Origin: Nocardia alba NBRC 108234
Lineage (GTDB): Bacteria > Actinomycetota > Actinomycetes > Mycobacteriales > Mycobacteriaceae
Direction of reading: 5' to 3'
NCBI RefSeq assembly: GCF_001612665.1
Contig: NZ_BDAX01000019.1
Span: forward strand, 248,001 to 312,000
DNA length: 64,000 bases
Made by a program: the position numbers and the translations under genes. Under the pieces are notes generated by a model. It saw nothing but the letters and a program-made list of their open reading frames with translations. It did not search any database and was not told where the DNA came from. How positions within the stretch are numbered: the first letter of the stretch is position 1; each line of letters begins with the position of its first letter. This document shows positions 7,979-16,765 of this stretch, piece after piece.

Positions 7979-9733
7979 ATGGCGGAACAGCGGTGGCCCG
8001 TTTCTCGAAGGACCCTTCTTCGTGGCACGGTCGCAGCGGGGGTGATATCGGCGGGGGCCGTAGCGGGAGCGCCGGGATTCGCCGCGCCACCGGGGCGTCG
8101 AGTGGCTGTCCTCGGCGGCGGAGTCGCCGGGCTCACGGCCGCGCACGAATTGGCCGAACGCGGATTCGAGGTCACCGTCTACGAGGCGCGTGCGCTGGGC
8201 GGCAAGGCGCGCAGCATGGGCGTGCCGGGCACCGGCCGTGACGGCAGGCCGGATCTACCCGGTGAGCACGGGTTTCGCTTCTTCCCCGGCTTCTATCAGA
8301 ACCTGCCCGACACGATGCGCCGCATACCGCATCCGGGCAATCCCGACGGAGTGTGGAACAACCTCGTCACCGTGCCGGAGGCCAGGTTCTCCCGTGTCGA
8401 CGGCGACGACATCACGTTCGCGCTGCCCGGCAGCATCGCCGCGGCGCAGACCACGCCGGATTCGATCCGCGAGACCATAGCCGCCACCATCACCACCACC
8501 GCCAAGATGTCGGCGGCCGAAGGTCTGTTCTTCGCCAACCGGCTGATGGTGTTCAACACCAGCTGCGATGCCCGCCGCCTCGGTCAGTGGGAGCACACCT
8601 CCTGGTACGACTTCGTCGACGGGCACGAACGGTCGCACGAGTTCCGCGCGGTCGTGTCCCGTTCGCTGACCTCCATCATGGTCGCCGCCAAGGAGAACCT
8701 GGCCAGCACGCGCACCATCGGCAGCATGGGCGAACAGTTCCTCGGCAACCCGCTCGGCCTCGGCAACGACGGCGGCCTCGACCGCGTGCTCAACAACTCG
8801 ACCAATGCCGCCTGGATCGACCCGTGGGTGCGCCACCTGCGTGCGCTGGGAGTGCGTTTCGAGCTCGGCGCGCGGGTCAGCGAACTCGAGGTGCGCGACC
8901 GGCGCATCCGAGCGGCCAGGATCACCGATGCGACGGGCGCGCATGCCGTCGACGCCGACTATTTCGTGGTGGCGCTGCCGGTGGAGCACGCGCGGAAACT
9001 GTGGTCGTCGCAGGTGCTCGCCGCAGCGCCGGAACTCGCCGCGACCGATCGGCTCTTCGTCGATTGGATGAACGGAATGCAGATCTATTTCCGTGCGCCC
9101 CTGAATATTTCGCGCGGCCACACGGCCTATGTCGATTCGCCGTGGTCGCTCACCTCGATCAGCCAGAATCAGTTGTGGACCGATAAACTGCCCTCTTTCG
9201 GCGACGGTTCGGTGGCCGATTGCCTCTCGATCGATATCTCCGACTGGAATTCGCCGGGAATGCTGTACGGCAAACCCGCCACCGCGTGCACCCACGAGGA
9301 GATATTCCGCGAAGTCTGGGCACAGTTGAGCAGCCATCTCAACGATCGCGAACAATTGCTGCGCCCCGCCGACGTGCATTCCTGGTTTCTCGATCCGGGA
9401 ATCACCTGGCAGGGCACGCACAACGTGAATGCCGACCCGTTGCTCATCAATACCGCCGGTTCATGGGACGCCCGCCCGGAGCCGCACGGGTCGATCGAGA
9501 ATCTCTTCCTCGCCGGTGACTACGTGCGCACCGATGTGGACCTGGCGACCATGGAGGGCGCCAACGAGTCGGCCCGTGCCGCGGTGAACGCGCTGCTGGA
9601 CGTGGCGGGCTCGTCCGCACCGCGCTGCCGTGCTTTCCGACTGCGCCGCACGCCCGAACTCGAGCCGCTGCGCATCGTCGACGCCGACCGCTACGCCAAG
9701 GGTCTACCCAATCTGTTCGACGACCGCAGCTGA
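7979..9733 (+). CDS. Tat-exported FAD-dependent amine-oxidase/phytoene-desaturase-like oxidoreductase
   Basis: The 584-residue flavoprotein begins with a twin-arginine signal (SRRTLLRGTVAAG, hydrophobic core, then GAPGFAA). The mature region opens with an FAD-binding Rossmann motif (LGGGVAGLTAAHELAERG) and the acidic ribose-binding VYEA. GEHGFRFFPGFYQN resembles the second conserved block of phytoene-desaturase and hydroxysqualene-dehydroxylase-type enzymes. The C-terminal NLFLAGDYVRTDVDLATMEGA is the usual second FAD contact followed by the substrate-side helix. The reaction cannot be fixed from sequence; desaturation of a carotenoid- or terpenoid-like substrate outside the membrane is one option. 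The ATG at 7979 was preferred over 7832 because it places the Tat signal at the N-terminus, although no strong ribosome binding site is seen. Confidence 0.8.
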   Translation: MAEQRWPVSRRTLLRGTVAAGVISAGAVAGAPGFAAPPGRRVAVLGGGVAGLTAAHELAERGFEVTVYEARALGGKARSMGVPGTGRDGRPDLPGEHGFRFFPGFYQNLPDTMRRIPHPGNPDGVWNNLVTVPEARFSRVDGDDITFALPGSIAAAQTTPDSIRETIAATITTTAKMSAAEGLFFANRLMVFNTSCDARRLGQWEHTSWYDFVDGHERSHEFRAVVSRSLTSIMVAAKENLASTRTIGSMGEQFLGNPLGLGNDGGLDRVLNNSTNAAWIDPWVRHLRALGVRFELGARVSELEVRDRRIRAARITDATGAHAVDADYFVVALPVEHARKLWSSQVLAAAPELAATDRLFVDWMNGMQIYFRAPLNISRGHTAYVDSPWSLTSISQNQLWTDKLPSFGDGSVADCLSIDISDWNSPGMLYGKPATACTHEEIFREVWAQLSSHLNDREQLLRPADVHSWFLDPGITWQGTHNVNADPLLINTAGSWDARPEPHGSIENLFLAGDYVRTDVDLATMEGANESARAAVNALLDVAGSSAPRCRAFRLRRTPELEPLRIVDADRYAKGLPNLFDDRS

Positions 9734-9839
9734 CCGGCGGGCACCGAAACCGCACGTCGCACGCGTCCGGACTGCGTGGGGTAGCACCGAGTGACACCCG
9801 CTCGCACGCGGCGCGTAACACCGCGTAACACCGCGCACC

Positions 9840-9845
9840 TAGACT
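9840..9845 (+). promoter_or_regulatory. -10 box of murT (leaderless)
   Basis: TAGACT lies exactly six bases before the GTG of murT, and no Shine-Dalgarno sequence is present. Just upstream, CGTAACACCG occurs twice 11 bp apart (about 9810-9832), a possible activator or -35 region element. Confidence 0.6.
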
Positions 9846-9851
9846 CGCGGC

Positions 9852-11087
9852 GTGGCAGACATCTCGGTGCGTGGGCGCTTGGCCCTGCGAGCGGCGGCGG
9901 CGGCGTCGTGGGCTTCGCAGAAGGCGGGTCGCGGCAAGGGTTCGATGATCGGCGGCCTGATCGCGTTGAAGATCGATCCGTCGATCATGACGCAGCTCGG
10001 CCGCGGCAGGCGGACAGTGCTGATCACCGGCACGAACGGTAAATCGACCACCACCAGGATGGCGACCGCCGCGCTCGGCACGCTCGGCGCCGTCGCCACC
10101 CAGGCCGATGGCGCCAATATGGACGCCGGCATCGTGGCCGCGCTCAGCCTGCATCCGGGGGTGGCGCTGGCCGCGATCGAGGTCGACGAGCTGCACCTGC
10201 CACACGTGAGCGACGCGCTCGACCCGACCGCGGTGGTCCTGCTCAATCTCAGCCGCGACCAGCTCGACCGGGTCGGCGAGATCAACATGATCGAACGCAA
10301 GCTGCGGGCCGGGCTCCTGCGTCATCCCGACGCGGTCGTCATCGCCAACTGTGACGACGTGCTGGTGGCCTCCATCGCCTACGACCACCCGAATGTGGTG
10401 TGGGTGTCGGCGGGCAGCGGCTGGGCCGTCGACGCCACGAGCTGTCCGCGCAGCGGCGAGCCGATCGTCTGGGAGGGTGAGAACTGGCGCTCGACCGGCG
10501 CCGATTTCCATCGCCCGCAACCGGAGTGGTGGCTCGAGGGCGAAGACCTGTGCGGCCCTGACGGTTTCCGCGCTCCGCTGCATCTGGCGCTGCCGGGTCG
10601 CGCGAACCGCGGCAACGCGGCCCAGGCCGTCGCGGCGGCGGTTGCCCTTGGTGCCGAGCCCGCGAAGGCGACCGATGCCACCGGCACCGTGCGCGAGATC
10701 GCCGGTCGCTACCGCACCGTCACGGTCGGTGACCACGACGCGCGGCTGCTGCTGGCCAAGAACCCCGCGGGCTGGCAGGAAGCGCTGTCGATGATCGAGC
10801 CGTCCTCGGCCGGTCTGGTGATCGCGGTGAACGGTCAGGTGCCCGACGGCGAGGACCTGTCCTGGCTGTGGGATGTGCGGTTCGAGCACTTCGAGGGCGT
10901 GCAGGTGGTCGCCTCCGGCGAGCGTGCCACCGACCTCGCCGTACGCCTGACCTACGCGGGCGTGGAGCACACCCTCGTCCCGGATCCGGTGCGCGCCATC
11001 GCCTCCTGCCCCGCCGGACACGTCGAGGTGCTGGCCAACTACACCGCGTTCCGCGATCTCAACCGTGACCTGGAAGGCCGCAAATGA
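9852..11087 (+). CDS. murT: Lipid II isoglutaminyl synthase, ligase subunit MurT
   Basis: MurT is the Mur-ligase-like ATPase that, with GatD, amidates the alpha-carboxyl of D-glutamate in the lipid II stem peptide, a modification needed for peptidoglycan cross-linking. The 411-residue sequence has the Mur P-loop TGTNGKSTTTR near residue 60, the central ligase segment VEVDELHLP with LLNLSRDQLDR, and the C-terminal DUF1727-type domain (YAGVEHTLVPDPVRAI). The Cys4 zinc ribbon known from the Staphylococcus enzyme is reduced here to single cysteines (SCPRSG and LCG). The GTG start is leaderless-like. Its stop overlaps the gatD start by four bases, so the subunits are translationally coupled. The gene order leuA-murT-gatD-recR matches mycobacteria. 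Confidence 0.95.
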   Translation: MADISVRGRLALRAAAAASWASQKAGRGKGSMIGGLIALKIDPSIMTQLGRGRRTVLITGTNGKSTTTRMATAALGTLGAVATQADGANMDAGIVAALSLHPGVALAAIEVDELHLPHVSDALDPTAVVLLNLSRDQLDRVGEINMIERKLRAGLLRHPDAVVIANCDDVLVASIAYDHPNVVWVSAGSGWAVDATSCPRSGEPIVWEGENWRSTGADFHRPQPEWWLEGEDLCGPDGFRAPLHLALPGRANRGNAAQAVAAAVALGAEPAKATDATGTVREIAGRYRTVTVGDHDARLLLAKNPAGWQEALSMIEPSSAGLVIAVNGQVPDGEDLSWLWDVRFEHFEGVQVVASGERATDLAVRLTYAGVEHTLVPDPVRAIASCPAGHVEVLANYTAFRDLNRDLEGRK

Positions 11088-11800
11088 GCGAGTCGACGCT
11101 TCGTATCGGCCTCGTCCTGCCCGATGTGATGGGCACCTACGGCGACGGCGGCAACGCCCTCGTCCTGCGCCAGCGCCTGCGGATGCGCGGCTACGACGCC
11201 GAGATCATCGACATCACCCTCGCTGATCCCGTGCCGGATTCGTTCGACATCTACACCCTCGGCGGCGCCGAGGACTCCGCGCAGCGCCTGGCCACCCGCC
11301 ATCTCCAGAAGTACCCCGGCCTGCAGCAGGCGGCCGCCAAGGGCGCACCAGTGCTCGCCATCTGCGCCGCCATCCAGGTGCTCGGCAACTGGTACGAGAC
11401 CTCGGCGGGCGAAAAGGTCGACGGCGTGAGCCTTTTCGACGTCACCACCGCGCCGCAGAAGGTGCGCGCCATCGGCGAGGTCACCACCGCGCCGCTGGTC
11501 CCCGGGCTCACCGCGCCACTCACCGGCTTCGAGAACCACCGGGGCGGAACAACTCTCGGCTCGGACGCGAAACCGCTCGCGCGCGTGACCCGCGGCGTCG
11601 GCAACGGGGTGGGCGACGGCACCGAGGGCGTGGTCCAGGGCTCGGTCTTCGGCACCTACCTGCACGGCCCCGCGCTGGCCCGCAACCCCGAACTGGCCGA
11701 TCTCCTGATCGCCATGGCGCTCGGCATCCCCGCCACCGACCTGGCTCCCCTCGACCTCCCCGAGGTCGAGCGCCTGCGCAAGGAGCGCCTGCGCGCCTGA
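11084..11800 (+). CDS. gatD: Lipid II isoglutaminyl synthase, glutaminase subunit GatD
   Basis: GatD is the class I glutamine amidotransferase partner of MurT and supplies ammonia from glutamine for amidation of lipid II D-glutamate in the cytoplasm. The 238 residues match the family length. The nucleophile is the cysteine in VLAICAAIQVLG, and the histidine in GTYLHGPALARNPELAD is the other visible active-site residue. The substrate-side motif GFENHRGGT is typical of the CobB/GatD group. The start overlaps the end of murT (ATGA), which fits a one-to-one complex. Confidence 0.95.
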   Translation: MSESTLRIGLVLPDVMGTYGDGGNALVLRQRLRMRGYDAEIIDITLADPVPDSFDIYTLGGAEDSAQRLATRHLQKYPGLQQAAAKGAPVLAICAAIQVLGNWYETSAGEKVDGVSLFDVTTAPQKVRAIGEVTTAPLVPGLTAPLTGFENHRGGTTLGSDAKPLARVTRGVGNGVGDGTEGVVQGSVFGTYLHGPALARNPELADLLIAMALGIPATDLAPLDLPEVERLRKERLRA

Positions 11801-11955
11801 GTCAGCACCGCAGCGAATCACGACCGGTGAACGTGGCCGCATGACTTCCGCTCAGCGCGACTTTTAACCTCCCTCGACGGCTACCTGCGCCGATAGCGTC
11901 TCCCTTCGCAGGTGCTCGGCGAATCCGCCGTGGCACCGGAGGTGAGGAGCGCTGG

Positions 11956-12831
11956 GTGACCGCAGTGGTGTCGACGGTGAAAGCTGACGCGGCGGCCGGT
12001 GCGAAACCCAGTTCCGCCAAGGCGCCGCGGCGGGGTGGATCGGCGCTGGCCGCCGTGGTGGCACTCGGCGCCGTACTGGCCGGCTGGACGGCGGTGACGG
12101 CGGCCGGATTGGTCGACCCGCTGTATCTGCCGTCGCCGAGAGCGGTGTGGGACGCCTTCGTGCGGGCCAATTCCACCCATCGGATCGCCGATGGCGTTGA
12201 TCGGTTCGTGGTCGGCGAGCAGAACTACTACCTCTGGGAACACCTACTGGCCAGCCTGCAGCGGATCGCGATCGGGGTGGGTGCGGCGATCGTGGTCGGG
12301 CCGCTGGTCGGGTTCGTGATGGGGATGGTCGCGCCGGTGCGGTGGGTCACCGAACCGATTCTGAATTTTCTGCGCGCCCTGCCGCCGCTGGGGTACATCG
12401 GCCTGCTGATCGTGTGGTTCGGCATCGGCGACACCGCCAAGATCTGGCTGCTGTTCCTCGCCGCGTTCCCACCGATCGTCATCGCGACGTTGGACGGCGT
12501 GCTCGGCGTGAAACAGGATTACCTGAATGCCGCGCGTTCCCTGGGTGCCGTTCGCGCACAGGTGGTTTCGCTGGTCGTGCTGCCTGCGACCCTGCCCAAC
12601 GTGATCAGCGGCATCCGCATCGCGACGGCCTTCGCCTGGACCACGGTCGTCGCGGCCGAACTCAACAACGGCATCCCCGGCATCGGCGGCCTGGCGTATA
12701 TCGCGGGCACGCAATTGAATACGCCGCTCACCATCGCCTGCATCATCGTGATCGGCGTGGCGGCGATGCTGCTCGACGCGGTGATCGTGCTCATCGGCGC
12801 CAAAGCTGTTCCATGGAAAGGCAAAGTATGA
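11956..12831 (+). CDS. ABC transporter permease, taurine/nitrate/sulfonate type
   Basis: This 291-residue inner-membrane protein is of the TauC/SsuC/NrtB type, with about six membrane helices. The cytoplasmic EAA loop, through which it contacts the ATPase, is visible as NAARSLGAVRAQ followed by VVLPATLPNVISGI. GAGGAG lies six bases before the GTG start. The next gene starts inside its stop codon (GTATGA), so permease, binding protein and ATPase form one operon. The order permease-binding protein-ATPase suggests a complete importer. The substrate is not determined; sulfonates, taurine, nitrate and related small anions or thiamine precursors are known for the family. Confidence 0.9.
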   Translation: MTAVVSTVKADAAAGAKPSSAKAPRRGGSALAAVVALGAVLAGWTAVTAAGLVDPLYLPSPRAVWDAFVRANSTHRIADGVDRFVVGEQNYYLWEHLLASLQRIAIGVGAAIVVGPLVGFVMGMVAPVRWVTEPILNFLRALPPLGYIGLLIVWFGIGDTAKIWLLFLAAFPPIVIATLDGVLGVKQDYLNAARSLGAVRAQVVSLVVLPATLPNVISGIRIATAFAWTTVVAAELNNGIPGIGGLAYIAGTQLNTPLTIACIIVIGVAAMLLDAVIVLIGAKAVPWKGKV

Positions 12832-13889
12832 AATCCGCACTGCGCAGGGTCGTCGCGACCTCGGCCGCTCTCTCCGCCGTGGTCGCCGTGGCCGCGGGCT
12901 GCGTGGAATCGGGACGCGAGGACGCCACCGGCGCCGCCGCGAGCTGCCCGTTCGCCGCCGACCCGAGCGTCACCAGCACCGTCCGCCTCGGCTTCCAGGC
13001 CATCCCCAACGGCGACCTGCTGGTGAAGGACCGCAACCTGCTCCAGGCGTGCCTGCCGAACGCGAAGATCACCTGGAGCCAGTTCGCCTCCGGCGCCGAC
13101 GTGGTGCAGGCGTTCGGCGCGGGCGGCCTCGACATCGGCACGCTCGGTTCGAGCCCGGCCACCAAGGCGCTGTCCGCGCCGCTGAACCTGCCCGTGCAGG
13201 TGGTGTGGATCCACGACGTGATCGGCACCTCGGAATCGCTTGTCGTGCGGGACAAGTCGATCACCACGCTGGCCGGATTGGCCGGCAGGAAGGTCGCGAC
13301 GCCTTTCGGCTCCACTTCCCACTACAGCTTGCTCGCGGCGCTCGACCGGGCCGGACTCACCGGCAAGGTAGAACTCATCAACCTCGCGCCGGACGCGATT
13401 CCCGGTGCGTGGCAGGGCAATCAGATCGACGCGGCGTGGGTCTGGGACCCGACGCTGTCCAAGCTCACCGCGGCGGGCGGCACGGTGCTCACCAGCAGTG
13501 CCGAGACCGCGGCGGCCGGTGCGCCGACCTATGACCTCGCCATCGCCGACAAGAAATTCCTCGCCGACAACGCCGCGTTCGCGAAGGCATGGGCCAAGGT
13601 GCAGGACTATGCCGTCGGGCAGCTGAAGAACCAGCAGGCCGAGGCGGCGGTGTCGATCGGCGCGCAACTGGGCATCGCTCCCGACAAGGTGGTTCCGCAG
13701 CTCGCCGGCTACCAGTATCTGCCCGCTGCCGAGCAGGCCGGGGCGAAGTACCTGGGCGGCGGCTTCAGCGCCGATCTCGCCGGTACCGCGCGATTCCTGT
13801 TGAGCCAGGGCGGTATCGCCGCCGTCGGCACCGTGCAGCAGTACCGCGACGGCATCTCCGCCACCGCCGCGGCGGGCGCCGGCTCGTGA
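12828..13889 (+). CDS. ABC transporter substrate-binding lipoprotein (TauA/SsuA/NrtA type)
   Basis: This 353-residue exported lipoprotein captures the substrate for the adjacent permease and ATPase. The N-terminus is a lipoprotein signal with lipobox AAGC (Cys near residue 24). The body is a type II periplasmic binding fold with typical blocks: RLGFQAIPNGDLLV, GGLDIGTLGSSPATKAL, LAGLAGRKVATPFGSTSHY and GNQIDAAWVWDP, the last resembling TauA proteins that bind taurine. The ATG at 12828 overlaps the permease stop and follows GGAAAGG. A much longer frame running upstream through the permease gene is not coding. The stop overlaps the GTG of the ATPase gene. The substrate is inferred to be a small sulfonate-like anion. 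Confidence 0.9.
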   Translation: MKSALRRVVATSAALSAVVAVAAGCVESGREDATGAAASCPFAADPSVTSTVRLGFQAIPNGDLLVKDRNLLQACLPNAKITWSQFASGADVVQAFGAGGLDIGTLGSSPATKALSAPLNLPVQVVWIHDVIGTSESLVVRDKSITTLAGLAGRKVATPFGSTSHYSLLAALDRAGLTGKVELINLAPDAIPGAWQGNQIDAAWVWDPTLSKLTAAGGTVLTSSAETAAAGAPTYDLAIADKKFLADNAAFAKAWAKVQDYAVGQLKNQQAEAAVSIGAQLGIAPDKVVPQLAGYQYLPAAEQAGAKYLGGGFSADLAGTARFLLSQGGIAAVGTVQQYRDGISATAAAGAGS

Positions 13890-14677
13890 CCGCGGGGCCG
13901 GTGACCGGCGATGCCGAGCGGGTGACGCTGACCGGGGTGAGCAAGAGCTACCCAGGCCCCGACGGTGACGTTCAGGTGCTCGCGCCGACCGATCTCACCA
14001 TCGAACCCGGCGAATTCGTCTGTGTCATCGGCCCTTCCGGCTGCGGCAAGTCGACCCTGCTGAACATCCTCGCCGGATTCCTCGCACCGACGGCGGGGCA
14101 GGTGCGGGTCGGCGATCGCGTGGTCGACGGGCCCGACCCCGACCGCGGCGTGGTCTTCCAGCAGGCGAACCTCTATCCCTGGCTCTCGGTCCGCGCCAAT
14201 GTCGAGTTCGGTCCGAAAGTCCGAGGGGTGCCGAAGCAGACACGGCGCGCACAGGCCCAGCGGCTGCTCGAGCTGGTCGGTCTCGACCAGCTCGGCGACC
14301 GTAGACCCTACGAACTCTCCGGTGGACAGCAGCAGCGCGCGCAGATAGCCCGGGTACTGGTCAACGATCCCGGCATCGTCCTGATGGACGAACCCTTCGG
14401 CGCCCTCGACGCGCTCACCAGGGAACGGCTCCAGCGCGAACTACTCACTCTGTGGCGCGACCGTCGCAAGACGGTCCTGTTCGTCACACACGGCATCGAG
14501 GAGGCGATTCTGCTCGGCACCCGAATCCTGGTGATGGGCACCGAGCCCGGCCGCATCGTGCACGACGTGACACCGTCGTTCGACGACGGCGCGGACTTCG
14601 CCACGGTCCGCGCGCTCCCCGAGTTCGCTACTCTGCGAGACGAATTGGCACGCCACATCTACGCGGCGCACGCCTGA
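13886..14677 (+). CDS. ABC transporter ATP-binding protein (TauB/SsuB type)
   Basis: This 263-residue cytoplasmic ATPase powers the importer encoded by the two preceding genes. Walker A is GPSGCGKST, the signature is LSGGQQQR, and Walker B with the catalytic glutamate is VLMDEPFGALDAL; the switch histidine is in FVTHGIEEAI. The Q-loop region reads VFQQANLYPWLSV, as in nitrate/taurine ATPases. The GTG start overlaps the stop of the binding-protein gene (GTGA), so translation is coupled. The gene ends 16 bp before the convergent BASS transporter gene. Confidence 0.93.
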   Translation: MTAGPVTGDAERVTLTGVSKSYPGPDGDVQVLAPTDLTIEPGEFVCVIGPSGCGKSTLLNILAGFLAPTAGQVRVGDRVVDGPDPDRGVVFQQANLYPWLSVRANVEFGPKVRGVPKQTRRAQAQRLLELVGLDQLGDRRPYELSGGQQQRAQIARVLVNDPGIVLMDEPFGALDALTRERLQRELLTLWRDRRKTVLFVTHGIEEAILLGTRILVMGTEPGRIVHDVTPSFDDGADFATVRALPEFATLRDELARHIYAAHA

Positions 14678-14693
14678 CGGCCTCGCGCGCGAC

Positions 14694-15575
14694 TCACTTC
14701 GCGGCGACCTCGGCGCGCACCTGCCGACGGGTGATGAGCCAGCCGACGAGCGCGGCCAACGGGAACATCAGCACGCCGTAGACCGCCGCGGGCACGGCCA
14801 GTTCGGTGCTGTCGAGGACGCTGATCGCGATGGTGATGGCGATGGTGCTGTTGTGGATGCCGACTTCGAACGAGCAGGCGATGGCCTGCCGGTCGGCGAC
14901 GCCGAGCAGACGCGGCAGGAAGTAGCCGACCAACAGGCTGATCAGGCAGAACACGACGGTGATGGCGCCGACGTCGCCGAGCGAACCGGCGAGGGTATCC
15001 CGTTCGCTCACGATGGTGCCGACGATCACCAGCAGCAAGGTGATCGCCGAGCCGATGCGCACCGGCTTGTCCATCCGGTCCGCGAACTCCGTCGACCAGC
15101 GGCGCACCAGCATGCCGAGACCGACCGGGACCAGCACGATCGCGAACACCTGGATCACCTTGCTCAGCTGCAATCCGACGGAACCGTCCTCGCCGCTCGG
15201 CTCGAAGTAGCCGATGGCGAAGTTCGTCACCAACGGCACGGTGACGACCGCGATGATCGAATTCACAGCGGTCAGCGACACATTCAACGCCACATCACCA
15301 CGGAACAGATGACTGAACAGGTTCGCGGTGGTTCCGCCGGGCGAGGCGGCGAGCAGCATCATGCCCACCGCCAGGATCGGCGGCAGCCCGAACAGCAGCA
15401 CCAGCCCGAACGCGACCACCGGTAGCACCAGCAGTTGGCAGGCCAGCGCGATGGCGACGACGCGCGGTGTTTTCGCGGTGCGGGCGAAGTCGGCGCCGGT
15501 GAGCGAGAGCCCGAGGCCGAACATGATCACCGCCAGCGCCAACGGCAGACCGACAGATACCAGCGGAGAGTTCAT
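14694..15575 (-). CDS. Bile acid:sodium symporter (BASS) family transporter
   Basis: This is an integral membrane protein of about 293 residues with nine or ten predicted helices. The first half contains LLAASPGGTTANLFSHLFRGD and the second half FEVGIHNSTIAITIA. These are the two conserved BASS regions where the discontinuous helices cross and sodium binds. Family members carry bile acids, pantoate, pyruvate or other organic anions with Na+; the substrate is not predictable. The ATG at 15575 and a GTG six bases earlier are both possible starts. A perfect 10-bp inverted repeat lies about 45 bp upstream and may be its operator. Confidence 0.88.
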   Translation of the reverse strand: MNSPLVSVGLPLALAVIMFGLGLSLTGADFARTAKTPRVVAIALACQLLVLPVVAFGLVLLFGLPPILAVGMMLLAASPGGTTANLFSHLFRGDVALNVSLTAVNSIIAVVTVPLVTNFAIGYFEPSGEDGSVGLQLSKVIQVFAIVLVPVGLGMLVRRWSTEFADRMDKPVRIGSAITLLLVIVGTIVSERDTLAGSLGDVGAITVVFCLISLLVGYFLPRLLGVADRQAIACSFEVGIHNSTIAITIAISVLDSTELAVPAAVYGVLMFPLAALVGWLITRRQVRAEVAAK

Positions 15576-15620
15576 AGCCACACACTTCTCGTCGAGCAGT
15601 CCGGATCGATACGCCGACCG

Positions 15621-15644
15621 GATTGAGACGCAGACGTCTCAATC
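15621..15644. promoter_or_regulatory. Perfect inverted repeat upstream of the BASS gene
   Basis: GATTGAGACG, a four-base spacer CAGA, and CGTCTCAATC form perfect 10-bp arms. The position before the BASS start suggests an operator for a dimeric (for example TetR-type) repressor. Because it also lies 57 bp after the end of the metallopeptidase operon, a terminator role is possible, but no T-run follows on the minus strand. Confidence 0.5.
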
Positions 15645-15700
15645 AACGAAGAGTACCGAGCTGTGACGCTCGTCGCAGCGGAATCGACAACGCGTCACCG

Positions 15701-16762
15701 CTACGAGGCGACAGCCTCCGAGGTGGTGGCAAGGCTGCCCGCGCACAGGTCGTGGACGAACCGCATTTTCTCCAGCACCCGCTCCGGCAGGACGAAGGGG
15801 TACAGGTCGTCGTGGCCCATCGAACGGTTGACCATGTTCAGCGACCAGGTCAGCGGCAGCCAGAGCTCGATGATCCGGTCGAATCCGGCGCGACCGATCT
15901 GCGGACGGTCCAGGGTCGCGCCGGCGGGAGCGAGGCCGAAGGACGCCGCGGTGTCGAGGGTGTCGCGAATGTGCAGGTAGTGGGCGAAGGTCTCGGCCCA
16001 GTCCTCCGCAGCGTGCATCGTGGCGTAGGAGGAGACGTAGTCGCGGTGCCAGCCGGCCGGCGCTCCCTCGGAATAGTGGCGATCCAGCGCCGCCTGGTAG
16101 TCGGCGAACGGATCGCCGAACAGATCGCGGAAGCGCCGCAGCGCGGCGTCGTCGGCGACCAGAACCGAGAAGTAGTAGTGCCCGATCTCGTGCCGGAAGT
16201 GGCCGAGCAGCGTGCGATACGGCTCGGCCATCTCGATGCGCAACTGCTCGCGGTGCGGGTCGTCGGCCTCGGCCAGGTCCAGGGTGATCACCCCGTTGTA
16301 GTGGCCGGTGAGCACGTCTTTCGCGCGGCTCGACAGCAGATCGAAGGCCAGCCCGCGCTCGGGATCCTCCTCGCGCCCGACGATCGGCAGGCCCAGTTCG
16401 ATCAGCTCGAAGATCAACCGACGCTTGGCCGCCTCGGCCTCGGCGAACGAGGCGAGACCGACGGTGTCGGAATCGTTGGGCCTGGTCCTGGTCAACCGGC
16501 ACGACTCACACAGCGCCGGACCATCGGCGTCCCGGTCGACGAGCCAGTTACATTGCGCCACATGCAGGTTATCGCACAGCCGAAAGCGATCGCCGTCGAC
16601 CACGCCCGCCGCGTGATCCACCGCCGCATCGCCCGGCGGGTCGCCGATCACCACCAGCGTGCGCTCATTCGTGCTGAAACCCAGTGCGCTGCGGCACGAT
16701 AGGCAGAGCGAGTTCTCGAAAGCCAGCTGCTGGCCACAATTCGGACACACGAAGTCACGCAC
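15701..16762 (-). CDS. Zinc-ribbon putative metallopeptidase (Rv2568c-like)
   Basis: The 353-residue protein starts with a zinc ribbon (CPNCGQQLAFENSLCLSC, further Cys pairs including CESC) and contains a metallopeptidase-type motif HFRHEIGHYYF near residue 165, giving HExxH. Downstream acidic and Trp-rich segments (AAEDWAETFAHYLH) supply candidate further metal ligands. This architecture is the putative zinc-binding metallopeptidase family found with transglutaminase and ATP-grasp/alpha-E genes, including the M. tuberculosis Rv2566-Rv2569c set. The GTG start at 16762 follows GGAGGTG and lies three bases after the transglutaminase stop, so it is the last gene of a four-gene operon. A role in cutting or processing a peptide made or attached by the upstream enzymes is inferred; no activity is established. 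Confidence 0.82.
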   Translation of the reverse strand: MRDFVCPNCGQQLAFENSLCLSCRSALGFSTNERTLVVIGDPPGDAAVDHAAGVVDGDRFRLCDNLHVAQCNWLVDRDADGPALCESCRLTRTRPNDSDTVGLASFAEAEAAKRRLIFELIELGLPIVGREEDPERGLAFDLLSSRAKDVLTGHYNGVITLDLAEADDPHREQLRIEMAEPYRTLLGHFRHEIGHYYFSVLVADDAALRRFRDLFGDPFADYQAALDRHYSEGAPAGWHRDYVSSYATMHAAEDWAETFAHYLHIRDTLDTAASFGLAPAGATLDRPQIGRAGFDRIIELWLPLTWSLNMVNRSMGHDDLYPFVLPERVLEKMRFVHDLCAGSLATTSEAVAS

Positions 16763-16765
16763 GGA

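Noticed and set aside
11912..11959. A 15-codon ORF just before the ABC permease gene
   Set aside because: It lacks a repeated amino acid or adjacent hairpin that would support a leader-peptide role, and its GTG is 12 bases after the -10 box.
12342..12827. Upstream extension of the substrate-binding protein gene
   Set aside because: It runs antiparallel in meaning to the permease gene in another frame; the lipoprotein signal starts at 12828 with a proper ribosome binding site.
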